Origin: Plantactinospora sp. BC1 | Lineage (GTDB): Bacteria > Actinomycetota > Actinomycetes > Mycobacteriales > Micromonosporaceae | Assembly (NCBI RefSeq): GCF_003030345.1 | Contig: NZ_CP028158.1 | Span: 7,998,001-8,062,000, forward strand | DNA length: 64,000 nt | Reading direction: 5' to 3' | Shown: piece after piece, positions 55,393 to 64,000 of the stretch | How positions within the stretch are numbered: position 1 is the first letter of the stretch | Layout: each line of letters starts with the position of its first letter | Position numbers and translations under genes: made by a program | Notes under the pieces: generated by a model | Told to the model about the DNA's origin: nothing | The model's input: the letters and a program-made list of their open reading frames with translations, nothing else | The model's database searches: none

Positions 55393-55445
55393 ACCTGGAC
55401 ACCAGATGCGTTATCGGTAGGCGGTAACGCATCTGATGTCCAGGT
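55393..55445. terminator. Long hairpin downstream of ispH
   Basis: Two 21-nt arms (55393-55413 and 55425-55445) are complementary except for one base; the loop is 11 nt. With the repeat array it fills the 323-nt gap 55226-55548, which shows no gene. Likely a terminator; it shares a 13-mer with the intergenic region at 11438. Confidence 0.65.
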
Positions 55446-55548
55446 CGGTTACCTCAGTGACGCTGCGAGACGACTCCGGCAGCATCGGATGGGACGGTGG
55501 TACGGCATGGCGTGGAACGGGCGGTCCGGCGTACCCGTCGGATCTGTC

Positions 55549-56019
55549 ATGACGACGCGCTGGATGGCCGGCGCCGTGCTCGCCGCCGGGTTGGCCCTCG
55601 CCGGCTGCGCGGACTCCGGCTCGACACCGCCCAACGGATCAGGAGGAAGCCCGGTGACCGTCTCCCCCTCGCCGGAGCCGACCGCTTCCCCCGGCCCGTC
55701 CGGCCCCGATCCGTCCGGCCCCGGCCCGACGCACCCCGGACCGACGAACCCCGGCAACCCGAGCGTGGACCCGGGGACTCCGACGGGACCGCCGCGCGGC
55801 GGGGCGGCACCGAGCGGTACGACCACGCTGAGCGGTACGGTCCGGGCCGGTGTCGAGCCGAACTGTCTGCTGCTCGACAACTACCTGCTGGTTGGCGGGC
55901 CCCGGGACGTGATCGCCGCCGGAGCCCGGGTGACGGTCGTCGGCGAGGTACGCGCCGATCTGATGACCACCTGCCAGCAGGGGATCCCGTTCCAGGTGCA
56001 GAGCGCGACCCGGAGCTGA
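55549..56019 (+). CDS. Small lipoprotein with Pro/Gly-rich linker
   Basis: The 156-residue protein has a lipoprotein signal (TTRWMAGAVLAAGLALAGC, lipobox LAGC), a Ser/Pro/Gly linker of about 65 residues and a C-terminal OB-like domain (TTLSGTVRAGVEPNCLLLDNYLLVGGPRDVIAAGARVTVVGEVRADLMTTCQQG) with two Cys. ATG 55549 is chosen because it gives a proper signal peptide; ATG 55489 would add 20 residues. Function unknown. Confidence 0.72.
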   Translation: MTTRWMAGAVLAAGLALAGCADSGSTPPNGSGGSPVTVSPSPEPTASPGPSGPDPSGPGPTHPGPTNPGNPSVDPGTPTGPPRGGAAPSGTTTLSGTVRAGVEPNCLLLDNYLLVGGPRDVIAAGARVTVVGEVRADLMTTCQQGIPFQVQSATRS

Positions 56020-56115
56020 CCGCCGTCAGTGGCGGAATCAGGGAGCTGACCGAGGCGCCGGCGCTCGCCTTCGGCCCCACCGCCTGGCGGGCCTTCGTGG
56101 CCCAGGTCGACCGAC

Positions 56116-56175
56116 GCGGGTAGTACACCGCCACAGACGGCCAAAGCGGGTAGTACACCGCCACAGACAGCCGAA
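56116..56175. repeat. 30-bp tandem repeat
   Basis: Two 30-bp units (56116-56145 and 56146-56175, four changes or fewer) contain GCGGGTAGTACACCGCCACA. A third partial copy forms the left arm of the following hairpin. Confidence 0.9.
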
Positions 56176-56213
56176 GCGGGGCCGGTCCCAGGTGGGGACC
56201 GGCCCCGCTTCGG
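56171..56213. terminator. Strong bidirectional terminator
   Basis: A perfect 19-bp stem (56171-56189 with 56195-56213) closes on AGGTG, between the convergent lipoprotein and subtilase genes. Confidence 0.9.
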
Positions 56214-56234
56214 TTCAGCGGATCGTCGTCGGGG

Positions 56235-59200
56235 TCAGTTCACCGCGTCGACAAGCACCAGGGCGTCGCCGACCACGGCACCGTCCACGGTGACCACCCG
56301 CATCTCGCCGGAGAGCTGCCGCCCGGCGGCCGGAGCCGTCAGCGCGGTCACCGAACCGGTGATGGTGGTGCTGTCCTGGTACGCCAGCGACTCGTAGTTC
56401 GCCGGAGTCGACAGGTTGCCGAGGGCCGGGGAGAAGAAGACGTCCCGGTAGTCGAGCTGGGTGGTCCCGGCCGGCACCGAGTACCCCTCGATCTCGATCT
56501 CGTACGTCCCCGCCGCCGGGTTGGCCAGCGAGACCGACTCCTCCGAGTCACCGTCGGCGTCGTACGCCACCCGCACGCCGTCCTTGTAGACGTAGAGGTC
56601 GAGGTCGGCACCGGCGTCGCTGGTGTTGCCGATCGCGACGTCGAGCCGGCTCGCCCCGGCCGGTACCGCCACCTCGTAGCTGAGCACCTCGTGGTGTGCG
56701 ATGGTCGGCCGGGTCTCCCGGGTGCTGCCGAGCGGCCCACCCGACCCGGTGACGACGACCGGACCGAACTCGTTGGTCAGCTCCCAGCTGACCGGGGTCG
56801 GCTCACCGGCCGGCACGCTGAGCAGCTCGGTCACGTCCGGGGTGACCTCGACGCCCTGCACCCGGGCCTGGATCTGGTACGGGTTGCCGAGCAGCGGCGA
56901 CGTACGCCGCGACTCGACCTCGATCTCCCACACCCCCGGGATCGGGTTGTCGTACGACCGCTCCTCCGGCTTGCACGCGGCGGCGTCGGAGAAGTTGGTG
57001 AAGCAGGCCGTGCTGGCGGTCGGGTCCACCGGGATGCCCCACGGGTTGATCGCGATGAACCGGGTCTGCGAGCCGGGGGCGATGCCGGTCAGGTTGACCT
57101 GCAACGAACCCGCGCCCTCCGGCACGGTGACGAAGTACGTCTTGAAGAGGTTGCGGTCAACGTTGCCGGCGGCCGAGAAGGAGAAGTTCTTCTTCTTCGG
57201 CACCTCGGCGATGGTGACCGCGTTCATGAATTCGAAGTCCACCGCCGGGGTCGCCGGGTCGTCGACCTCGACGATCGCACTGTGCACCCCGACGCCCGCC
57301 TTCGCCTCGACGCTGAACGTCACCGCCTTGCCGAGTGGCAGGTCGAGGTGTGCCGGCAGGTTGCCGAAGACGTTGCCGGTGTTGCCGACCAGCCGCAGGT
57401 CGTGCCGGACGGTCCCCTTCGGGCCGCTGTTCCGGGTCACCTTCACCTTGTAGCTCTTCGCCACGTTCGGCTTCTGCCCGCCGGCACCGACGGCGCAGCG
57501 GTTGTAGATGCCGGTACCCCGGAACGGGGTGGCCAGCATGCCGGCCAGCGGCGTGCAGACCGGGGCGTCGACCGTGTAGCCCCGGGTCTCCAGCGCGGCA
57601 CCGGCCAGCAGTTGCCAGGCGGCCGGGACGTTGAGCTGCCCGTTGCCCTGGCCGTGCGCCGGTACCCCGTCGATCCAGGACGCCGACGAGTAGATCGCCC
57701 GGCGCAGCGCGGCGGTGGTGACCAGCTTGCGGTTCGCCTTGGCGGCCGAGAGCAGCAGCGCGAGGCCGCCGGTCACCTGCGGCGCGGACATCGAGGTGCC
57801 GTTGATCATCTGGTACCCCGGCGGCAGCGGGTAGCCCGCCTCGGGCACCGGGTTGCCCGGCAGCCAGAGCGGGGTGGTGGAGATCGCCGACCCCGGCGCG
57901 GTGATGTTCGGCTTGAACCCGCCGTCCTCCCGCGGACCGCGCGAGGAGAAGTAGAGCAGCTGGTACGGCGTGCGGGTCTCCGAGCCGTAGTTGGCGAGGT
58001 AGGTCTCCTGGCTGATCCCGGCGGCGACGCTGACGATGTTGGTCACCGTGGAGGGGTCGCCGATGGTGTTGATGCCGGGGCCGGAGTTGCCGGCCGAGAA
58101 GACGAGCTGCACGCCGAGTTCGTTGACGATCCGGTCGTACAGCTCGGCCCGCAGGTCACTGCCGTCGTTCATCGGGCCGAGGCCGCCGATCGAGATGTTG
58201 ACCACGTCGACGTCCCGGTTGACCACCAGCTCGACCATGCCGTCGGTGAGCGCGGCGAAGGTGCAGCCGCCGCCCCAACTGCACGCCCGGGCGGAGACCA
58301 GCTTGGCGCCGGGCGCCCCACCGTCCAGGTTGGCGTTGCCGAGCATGTCGTTCGCGGCGGTGATGCCGGCGACGTGCGAGCCGTGCGGGTCCTCGACCAC
58401 GCCGATGTTGACGAAGTCGTACGCGCCCGGCAGGCCGGCCGGGGTGGTGTCCACGTCCTCGCGGAACTCGACCACGAACGGGGTCTGGTCGCGTACCGGG
58501 GTCTCCGGCCGGTCGGTGCCGAAGTGGCCCACGTCGTAGCGCTCGGCGTACGGGCGCATCACCGGGTCGTCGGTGAAGTTCCGGTTCCCGTTGGCGTCGA
58601 CCCGGATGTCGTGGCTCGCCGGGTCGTAGAGGATGCCGAACAGGTCGCTGGTGTCGCCGTCCCGGTTGATGTCGCCGCCCGGCGCGCTGCCCGCGGTGAT
58701 CGACTCGGCGAACCGGTTGATCCGGTACGTCCCGGCCGGCGCGGTCCAGGTGGCACCCGCGTAGCTGAAGCTCGGGCCGGTCACCTCGTCGCGCATGATC
58801 CGCCAGGTGGCGTCACCGTCGAAGATCGGGTCGGTGGCGGTGAACCAGTCGGCGATCTTGCGCTCACCGGTCGAGGTGGTCTGCAACGCCGGGTGGTCGA
58901 GGTCGACCCCGGTGTCCATGATGCCGATCGTGACGCCCCGGCCGTCCCAACTCGGATGCGCGGCCTTGAAGTCCACCGCACCGATCTCGTGGGTCGGCAT
59001 GTAGGGGTTCTTGGCCGGCGTGTCGGCACCCGGTCCGCTCACCGCCGCCTTCGCCCGGGCCTGGGCCTGTGCGCGGGCCGGGGTCGGCTCGGGCTTCGGC
59101 AGCTCGACCTTCTCGTCCAGGTCGACCGCGGCGACGCCGGGCAGCGCGGCGGCGGCCGGCACGGCCGAGGTCGGCACGCTGGCGCGGAGGTAACCGACCT

Positions 59201-59507
59201 CGTCGGCCCGCTTGGCGATGATGCCGCCGAGCTTGCGCAGCCCCGAGACGACGGCGCCGGAGCGTCCCTTGTCGGCGGCGATCAGCAGCGTCACCCGGGC
59301 TTCCTTGCGGGACTTCGCCTCGGCGAGGAGTTCCAGGTCGCGCGGACCCAGGATGTCGGTGGGATCGGTCTTCAGGGTTTCCGGGGCGGCGGTCGGATCG
59401 GCGCTCGCCGGGTTGGCACCGGTGGCCAGGGTCAGGCCGCTCAGGACCAGGGCCGAGGCGAGTACCCCGGCCGAGGTCCGTCGACGCCACGTGCGGGATC
59501 TACTCAC
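56235..59507 (-). CDS. Large secreted S8 family serine protease
   Basis: The 1090-residue protein has a signal peptide (RRRTSAGVLASALVLSGLTLATGANPASA), an N-terminal propeptide-like domain, and a subtilase domain with Asp in TIGIMDTGVDLDHPAL (about 200), His in DPHGSHVAGITAAND and Ser in MINGTSMSAPQVTGGLALL. Between Asp and His lies a long insertion. The C-terminal 450 residues are beta-rich, with two pre-peptidase-like modules (LSYEVAVPAGASRLDVAIGNTSDAGADLDLYVYKDG). GTG 59507 follows GAAGGAC. It likely acts outside the cell. Confidence 0.92.
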   Translation of the reverse strand: MSRSRTWRRRTSAGVLASALVLSGLTLATGANPASADPTAAPETLKTDPTDILGPRDLELLAEAKSRKEARVTLLIAADKGRSGAVVSGLRKLGGIIAKRADEVGYLRASVPTSAVPAAAALPGVAAVDLDEKVELPKPEPTPARAQAQARAKAAVSGPGADTPAKNPYMPTHEIGAVDFKAAHPSWDGRGVTIGIMDTGVDLDHPALQTTSTGERKIADWFTATDPIFDGDATWRIMRDEVTGPSFSYAGATWTAPAGTYRINRFAESITAGSAPGGDINRDGDTSDLFGILYDPASHDIRVDANGNRNFTDDPVMRPYAERYDVGHFGTDRPETPVRDQTPFVVEFREDVDTTPAGLPGAYDFVNIGVVEDPHGSHVAGITAANDMLGNANLDGGAPGAKLVSARACSWGGGCTFAALTDGMVELVVNRDVDVVNISIGGLGPMNDGSDLRAELYDRIVNELGVQLVFSAGNSGPGINTIGDPSTVTNIVSVAAGISQETYLANYGSETRTPYQLLYFSSRGPREDGGFKPNITAPGSAISTTPLWLPGNPVPEAGYPLPPGYQMINGTSMSAPQVTGGLALLLSAAKANRKLVTTAALRRAIYSSASWIDGVPAHGQGNGQLNVPAAWQLLAGAALETRGYTVDAPVCTPLAGMLATPFRGTGIYNRCAVGAGGQKPNVAKSYKVKVTRNSGPKGTVRHDLRLVGNTGNVFGNLPAHLDLPLGKAVTFSVEAKAGVGVHSAIVEVDDPATPAVDFEFMNAVTIAEVPKKKNFSFSAAGNVDRNLFKTYFVTVPEGAGSLQVNLTGIAPGSQTRFIAINPWGIPVDPTASTACFTNFSDAAACKPEERSYDNPIPGVWEIEVESRRTSPLLGNPYQIQARVQGVEVTPDVTELLSVPAGEPTPVSWELTNEFGPVVVTGSGGPLGSTRETRPTIAHHEVLSYEVAVPAGASRLDVAIGNTSDAGADLDLYVYKDGVRVAYDADGDSEESVSLANPAAGTYEIEIEGYSVPAGTTQLDYRDVFFSPALGNLSTPANYESLAYQDSTTITGSVTALTAPAAGRQLSGEMRVVTVDGAVVGDALVLVDAVN

Positions 59508-59699
59508 GTTCGTGTCCTTCGGGAGAACAGGCCCTGGAAGGCAGGGCACACGTGACCGGAATCCTCGGACGCCGTACGCATGCCTGTCACTATCGCGCTG
59601 CGCGTTGTGACCACCCCGTGATCTGTGTGGACCGATCGGCGGGCCGGCGGCGCGGATCAGCGTCGATGACCGGCTGAACGCCGGTTCCGATCTGGACGA

Positions 59700-60893
59700 T
59701 CAGAGCTGGGGCGACCGGGGGATCTCCAGTTGCCGGGCGGCCGGCGGGTCGACCAGCTCGGGCGCCTGCGGCTGGCGCGGCGCCGTCTCGACCTGCGGCG
59801 GCACCGGCAGCTCGTCGCCGGCCACGCCCAGCTCGGCGAGCTTGCGCGCGCTGACCAGCACCCGGGCCTCCAGCGAACCCACCGCCCGGTTGTACGCGGT
59901 CACCGCCCCACCCAGCGCCCCGCCCAGCTTGGAGACGTGCTCGCCGAGGGTGCCGAGCCGGCCGTACAGCTCGCGGGCCAGCGCGTGCACCGCCACCGCG
60001 TTGCGGGCCAGCGCCTCCTGCCGCCACGAGTACGCGACCGTACGCAGCAGCGCCACCAGGGTCGCCGGGGTGGCCAGCACCACGTTGCGGGCGAACGCGT
60101 GCTCCAGCAGCGTCGGGTCGCGTTGCAGCGCCACGTCGAGGAACGGGTCCGCCGGCACGAAGAGCACCACGAACTCCGGGGACTGGTCGAAGGCGGCCCA
60201 GTAGGACTTGGCGGCCAGCGCGTCGACGTGCGCCCGCAGGTGCCGGGCGTGCGCGTCCAGGTGCCGGTCCCGGCCCTGCTCGTCCCGGGCCTCCATCGCG
60301 GTCAGGTACGCCTCGAACGGCGCCTTCGCGTCCACCACCACCGAACGGCCGCCGTGCAGCCGGACCACCAGGTCGGGGCGGACCGTCTGGTGCTCGGTCG
60401 CCGCCGTCACCTGCTCGGCGAAGTCGCAGTGCTCCAGCATGCCGGCGGCCTCCACCACCCGGCGGAGCTGGTGCTCGCCCCAGCGGCCGCGTACCTGCGG
60501 GGCGCGCAGCGCGGCGACGAGCTGCTTGGTCTCGGTACGCAGCTCGCCGGAGACCGCGGTCATCGAGCGGACCTGTTCGCGCAGCTCGGCGTACGCGTCG
60601 ACCCGGTCGTGCTCCAGCTCGGCGACCCGCTGCTCGTAGCGGCGCAGCGTCTCGTGCAGCGGCGCGACCGCCCGGGCGACCGCCTCCTGCGACTGGGCGG
60701 TCGCCTCGTAGGAGAGCGCCCGCATCGACTGCTCCAACCGGCCCTCGCCCTCCCGGGTGGCGCGCAGGGTCGCGTCCAGCCGGGCGATCTCGGCGGTCGA
60801 CCGCGCGGTCGCGGCGAGCCAGCCGATCACCCCGCCCGCGACGAGGCAGACGATCACCACGGCCACGGTCGAGAGGTCCACCTCACAGAGCAT
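59700..60893 (-). CDS. rmuC: RmuC-like DNA recombination protein
   Basis: The 397-residue protein has an N-terminal membrane anchor (VAVVIVCLVAGGVIGWLAATA), a long coiled coil (about 30-120) and the RmuC nuclease-like core: QVRGRWGEHQLRRVVEAAGMLEHCDF, RPDLVVRLHGGRSVVVDAKAPFEAYL, FVVLFVPADPFLDVAL. RmuC limits genome inversions in E. coli. ATG 60893. Confidence 0.92.
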   Translation of the reverse strand: MLCEVDLSTVAVVIVCLVAGGVIGWLAATARSTAEIARLDATLRATREGEGRLEQSMRALSYEATAQSQEAVARAVAPLHETLRRYEQRVAELEHDRVDAYAELREQVRSMTAVSGELRTETKQLVAALRAPQVRGRWGEHQLRRVVEAAGMLEHCDFAEQVTAATEHQTVRPDLVVRLHGGRSVVVDAKAPFEAYLTAMEARDEQGRDRHLDAHARHLRAHVDALAAKSYWAAFDQSPEFVVLFVPADPFLDVALQRDPTLLEHAFARNVVLATPATLVALLRTVAYSWRQEALARNAVAVHALARELYGRLGTLGEHVSKLGGALGGAVTAYNRAVGSLEARVLVSARKLAELGVAGDELPVPPQVETAPRQPQAPELVDPPAARQLEIPRSPQL

Positions 60894-60952
60894 GCCAGGC
60901 GCCGGGCGCAGCGGCGCGAGTACTCGCCGGTGGTGGTGGGTACCGTGGGGTG

Positions 60953-61753
60953 ATGGGCGAGGTGATCTGGTTCCTCCTGCTGGTGGTGCTGCTCGGTGCT
61001 GCGGTTCTCTGGTGGCGGCGCGAACGTGCGGCCCGGCAGGCCCGGGAACTCGCCGACGCGCGGGCCGAGGCCGGTCGCTGGTACGAGCGGCTGGGCGGGC
61101 AGTTGATGAACCTGCACGGCGACGAGCCGGCGGTCCGGCAGGCGCTGGCCGACGCGGGGGAGCGCTACAACGCCGCCGGCAGCCAGCTCGAACAGGCGCG
61201 CAGCGCCCGGCAGTACGAGCTGGCCCGGGAGACCGCCCTGGAGGGCTTGGCGTACGTCCGGGCGGCCCGGGTGGCGCTCGGCATCGACCCGGGGCCGGAA
61301 CTGCCGCCGCTGGCCGCCGCCCGTGGGGTCGGTGCGGTCACCGTGCCCAGGGAGGTGCAGGTGCAGGGCGAGACGTTCCGGGCCGGGCCGAATCCGGGCT
61401 CGGCGACGCCCTACTACTACCCGGGCGGGCGGATGCAGGGCCGGCCCGTGCCGGCCGGCTGGTATTCGACGCCGTGGTGGAAGACCGGCCTGGCGGCCGG
61501 CGCCGGGGTGCTCGGCGGCATGCTGATCGCCGACGCGCTCTTCTCGCCCGCCTTCGCCGACCCCGGGTACGGCTACGACGCCGGCTACCAGGAGGGTTTC
61601 GCCGACGGCACGGACTACGGCGACGCGGGGGACGCCGGTGCCGCCGGGGACGCCGGTGCCGCCGGGGACTACGGCGGTGGCGACTTCGGTGGCGGTGACT
61701 TCGGTGGCGGTGACTTCGGTGGCGGCGACTTCGGCGGTGGGGGAGATTTCTAG
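60953..61753 (+). CDS. Membrane protein with GGGDF-repeat tail
   Basis: The 266-residue protein has an N-terminal helix (VIWFLLLVVLLGAAVLWW), a helical domain (about 25-105, LGGQLMNLHGDEPAVRQALADAGERYNAAGSQLEQARS), a second hydrophobic segment (WKTGLAAGAGVLGGMLIADALF) and a tail of GDAGAA and GGGDF repeats. ATG 60953 lies 6 nt after TACCGT. Conserved in actinobacteria as far as I recall; function unknown. Confidence 0.78.
   Translation: MGEVIWFLLLVVLLGAAVLWWRRERAARQARELADARAEAGRWYERLGGQLMNLHGDEPAVRQALADAGERYNAAGSQLEQARSARQYELARETALEGLAYVRAARVALGIDPGPELPPLAAARGVGAVTVPREVQVQGETFRAGPNPGSATPYYYPGGRMQGRPVPAGWYSTPWWKTGLAAGAGVLGGMLIADALFSPAFADPGYGYDAGYQEGFADGTDYGDAGDAGAAGDAGAAGDYGGGDFGGGDFGGGDFGGGDFGGGGDF
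61673..61752 (+). repeat. 15-bp repeats encoding GGGDF units
   Basis: About five copies of a GGTGGCGGTGACTTC-like unit end the upstream gene, preceded by two GACGCCGGTGCCGCCGGG units near 61630-61665. Confidence 0.9.
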
Positions 61754-61865
61754 CCGTACGCTCTGATTGTCCCGGCGTCTCGGCCGGCCTTCGGGTTAGC
61801 CGTCCGGCGGATGGTAGGGCTGACCGGATGGTTCTTCCCAGGGGCAGCCGGCAGAGTCGTCAACT

Positions 61866-62513
61866 GTGAGCGTTGAGGTGGAGACCGTAGGGAGGCGCCG
61901 GCCGGTGATCGCCGGACGCTGGGTGACCAGCCTGGCCGCGGCGGGCCTCGGGGTCGTGGCGGTGACAGTGACCGCACAGTCGATCGACCGGTTTCACTGG
62001 TGGGCCGGCTTCGTCCTGGTACCCGGAGCCCTGGTCGCGGCGTCCGGCGGACCGCTGCTGGCCCGTGGCGGCGGGCGCGCGTTCGTCGGCTACCTGCTGG
62101 CCTGCGTCGGCGGGCTGGTCTTCGCGGTCGGCGCGATGCTGATGCTCGGGGTGATGGGGCGCGGCTGGCCGTTCATGATCACCCTGCCGGGGCTGGCCGT
62201 CGCCGGCACCTATTACTGGCGGTCGCCCGACCCGCTGCCCCGGGCCTTCCACCGCACGGTGGCGTTGCTGGCGCTGAACACGGCCGCGCTCGGGGTGACC
62301 TTCCTGCTGCTGGTCAACGACGCGCTGGACTTCGGCCCGACCGGCTGGTGGGGCGCGTTCATGATGGTCGGTGGCGTGATCATCCTGGCCAACGGGCTGG
62401 AGCTGCTCCGGCACCGGATCATGTACCGGGCTCAGGCCGTCACCCTGGCCGTCGGACCGGCGGTGATCGCCTTCCTGCTCGGGCTGCGCTTCCTGCGCGA
62501 CTGGCCGTTCTGA
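61866..62513 (+). CDS. Polytopic membrane protein of unknown function
   Basis: The 215-residue protein has about six hydrophobic helices (WVTSLAAAGLGVVAVTVTAQ, WWAGFVLVPGALVAASGG, FVGYLLACVGGLVFAVGAMLML and others). No signature recognised. GTG 61866 is the first start in frame and lacks a clear ribosome binding site. Confidence 0.7.
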   Translation: MSVEVETVGRRRPVIAGRWVTSLAAAGLGVVAVTVTAQSIDRFHWWAGFVLVPGALVAASGGPLLARGGGRAFVGYLLACVGGLVFAVGAMLMLGVMGRGWPFMITLPGLAVAGTYYWRSPDPLPRAFHRTVALLALNTAALGVTFLLLVNDALDFGPTGWWGAFMMVGGVIILANGLELLRHRIMYRAQAVTLAVGPAVIAFLLGLRFLRDWPF

Positions 62514-62537
62514 CCCCGGGGGCGTCCCCCGGGGTCA
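62511..62537. terminator. Hairpin overlapping the stop of the 61866-62513 gene
   Basis: TGACCCCGGGGG (62511-62522) pairs perfectly with CCCCCGGGGTCA (62526-62537) over a 3-nt loop and includes the stop codon. Confidence 0.8.
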
Positions 62538-62540
62538 GCC

Positions 62541-62608
62541 GTGCGTGCCGTCAACGCGTGCGTGCCGTCAACGCGTGCGTGCCGTCAACGCGTGCGTGCC
62601 GTCAACGG
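62541..62608. repeat. 17-bp tandem repeat
   Basis: Four units of GTGCGTGCCGTCAACGC start at 62541, 62558, 62575 and 62592 (the last ends in GG). A short CCCCCG/CGGGGG hairpin (62632-62647) then covers the stop of the GH3 gene. Confidence 0.95.
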
Positions 62609-62637
62609 GGAGTCGCGTCACCGGGGGGCAGCCCCCG

Positions 62638-64000
62638 TCAGCGGGGGAGCCGCCAGGTGAGGCCGTGGCCGTATGGGTAGCGGACCGCCGTCGGGTCGGC
62701 CGGGTCCGGGACGCTGACCGGCAGCTTGCCGCGCGGCGCGACCTCGCCGACGAGTACCCGGGTCAGCGCCTCCATCGACGCCTTCGTGTAGCCGAAGGTG
62801 ACGAGCTGGGTCGGTACGTCGTCGAAGTGCCCGACGTCGTAGGCGTCCCGTACCGCGACCACCACGACCGGCCGGCCGGTGGCGGCCAGCGCGTGCACCA
62901 GCTTCTGCTGCCGGGCGTTCGGGTCGGTGACGGTGGTGTCGAAGGACTTCTGGGTCAGCACGATCGTCAGGTCGTTGGCCTGGGCGGCGGCCACCGCCTC
63001 GGCGATCTTCGCGTCGTTCGGCAGCCCGGTCGGCAGCGCGGTGGTCCGGTTGCCCCGGGCGGCCAGCCCCGCGGCGAGGGTGCCGACGTTGTCGAAGGCG
63101 CCGGAGTTCCAGCCGGTGACCAGCACCGACCGGTCGGCCCTCGGCAGCGGCAGCAGCTTCGCGTCGTTGCGGACCGCGGTCACGGTACGGTCGGTGATCT
63201 TCCGTAGCTCGGTCTGGTGGGCGGGCTGCCCGACCACCCGCTCGGCGGCGGCCGGGTCGACCGGCGGCACCCCGTCGAGTACGCCCCGGCGCTGCTTGAG
63301 GGTGAGGATCCGGCGTACCGACTGGTCGATCCGGGCCTCGGTGAGTTCACCGGAGGCGACGGCGGCGAGCACGGAGTTGACCGCCAGGTCGAGGTTCGGC
63401 GGCATCAGCAGCAGGTCGGCGCCGGCCTTGAGGGCGAGCACCGGGACCCGGTCGTCGCCGTACTGCTGGCGTACCCCGGCCATGCCGAGCGAGTCGGTCA
63501 CCACCACGCCCCGGAAGCCGAGCCGGTCCCGGAGCAGCCCGGTGAGGATCGGCGCGGAGAGCGTGGCCGGGTCGCCCGAGTCGTCCAGCGACGGTACGAC
63601 GATGTGCGCCGTCATGATGGTGTCGACCCCGGCCGCGATGGCGGCCCGGAACGGCGGTTCGTCGAGCCGCTGCCACTCGTCCCGGGTGTGGTGGATCACC
63701 GGCAGCGCGGTGTGGCTGTCGTCCCGGGTGTCGCCGTGTCCGGGGAAGTGCTTGGCGGCCACGCTCACCCCGGCGCCGGCCTGGAAGCCGACCACCTGGG
63801 CGGCGGTCATCCCGGCCACCAGCAGCGGGTCGGAGCCGAAGGAACGTACCCCGATCACCGGGTTGGCCGGGTTGACGTTGACGTCGGCCGACGGCGCCCA
63901 GGCCTGCTGGACGCCGACCGCCCGCAACTCCCGTCCGGTGATCCGGGCGGCGGTGAACGCGTCGACCAGGCTGCGTCCGGCGCCGAGCGCCATGTTGCCG
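62638..64000 (-). CDS. Glycoside hydrolase family 3 (beta-N-acetylhexosaminidase-like), 5' end outside window
   Basis: The frame continues through the right edge (GN before MALGAG), so the N-terminus is missing. Motifs fit NagZ/GH3 enzymes: WAPSADVNVNPANPVIGVRSFG, VAAKHFPGHGDTRDDSHTALPVI (catalytic dyad region) and VVVTDSLGMAGV with the nucleophile Asp. A C-terminal domain of about 200 residues follows (DRSVLVTGWNSGAF...), as in the longer actinobacterial secreted forms. It probably removes GlcNAc from peptidoglycan or other glycans. Confidence 0.9.
   Translation of the reverse strand, partial: GNMALGAGRSLVDAFTAARITGRELRAVGVQQAWAPSADVNVNPANPVIGVRSFGSDPLLVAGMTAAQVVGFQAGAGVSVAAKHFPGHGDTRDDSHTALPVIHHTRDEWQRLDEPPFRAAIAAGVDTIMTAHIVVPSLDDSGDPATLSAPILTGLLRDRLGFRGVVVTDSLGMAGVRQQYGDDRVPVLALKAGADLLLMPPNLDLAVNSVLAAVASGELTEARIDQSVRRILTLKQRRGVLDGVPPVDPAAAERVVGQPAHQTELRKITDRTVTAVRNDAKLLPLPRADRSVLVTGWNSGAFDNVGTLAAGLAARGNRTTALPTGLPNDAKIAEAVAAAQANDLTIVLTQKSFDTTVTDPNARQQKLVHALAATGRPVVVVAVRDAYDVGHFDDVPTQLVTFGYTKASMEALTRVLVGEVAPRGKLPVSVPDPADPTAVRYPYGHGLTWRLPR

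Noticed and set aside
56691-59555. A 954-codon plus-strand frame antisense to the subtilase
   Set aside because: Composition is typical of a shadow frame (Arg, Gly, Asp, Val, His runs), and the minus strand has a complete subtilase catalytic triad.
62541-62608. Possible CRISPR array in the 17-bp repeats
   Set aside because: Direct head-to-tail repeats with no spacers and no cas genes.

Overview
The window is very G+C-rich (judged by eye, above 70%), with strong third-position GC bias, many GTG starts and tightly packed genes. Gene content (Z-prenyl transferase, GTP-type PEP carboxykinase, acyl-CoA carboxylase beta/epsilon subunits, mycosin, PhoH2-like PIN-ATPase, many membrane proteins of unknown function) points to an actinobacterium, most likely family Micromonosporaceae (Micromonospora/Plantactinospora-like). 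This placement is an inference from gene content and style, not a database match. I see no rRNA, tRNA or CRISPR array.

Layout. 1-2.0 kb: end of cobT and all of cobS (late cobalamin synthesis). 2.1-11.3 kb: a DUF2314 protein, gcvT, leucyl aminopeptidase, dihydrolipoyl dehydrogenase and the two-lipoyl-domain E2 subunit, then a TIGR01777 epimerase. 11.5-17.8 kb: a short LPVTG-anchored surface protein, an SCO5389-like protein beside a CooC/MinD-type ATPase, a GT-C-like membrane protein, a CopD-like membrane protein, lipB, an IS remnant and an O-methyltransferase. 17.8-31.7 kb: the genes maf, accE, acyl-CoA carboxylase beta and birA, which are contiguous in Mycobacterium tuberculosis (Rv3279c-Rv3282), are here pulled apart by two insertions. 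One is a three-gene type VII secretion-associated module (mycosin plus two candidate substrates) between maf and accE. The other, of about 6.9 kb, carries a receptor Ser/Thr kinase, small membrane proteins, a GntR regulator, an M50 protease, a ketopantoate reductase homologue and a sigma/anti-sigma pair. 31.9-39.8 kb: PH-domain protein, MaoC hydratase, two GtrA proteins, pckG, a membrane protein, a geranylgeranyl-reductase-type flavoprotein and a Z-prenyl transferase. 39.9-45.8 kb: otsB, a run of small unknown proteins with an HTH regulator, PhoH, and a transglycosylase-like protein. 46-55.2 kb: rhomboid protease, ferredoxin-NADP reductase, a TetR/epimerase pair with two visible operators, glpX, DUF4245, a lipoprotein, xseB-xseA and ispH; the glpX-to-ispH part resembles Rv1099c-Rv1110. 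55.5-64 kb: a lipoprotein, a 1090-residue secreted subtilase, rmuC, a GGGDF-tailed membrane protein, a membrane protein, and a GH3 hydrolase that runs off the right edge.

Three window-wide patterns stand out. First, about nineteen genes have a TANNNT-like -10 hexamer ending 6-8 nt before the start codon and no obvious Shine-Dalgarno sequence, which suggests leaderless mRNAs; I used this to choose several starts. Second, short tandem duplications (10-36 bp units) recur at gene ends, sometimes copying the stop codon (birA, ispH, the panE-like gene) and sometimes expanding inside proteins (birA, GtrA, CopD-like, PH-domain, cobS N-terminus). Third, most gene ends are marked by long perfect or near-perfect hairpins.

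The best candidates for new biology are the orphan type VII module split from accE/maf, the repeat-expansion pattern (above all the 33-bp minisatellite inside the biotin ligase), and several well-formed undescribed operators: TetR sites, Crp-like sites, the GntR leader hairpin and the glpX palindrome.
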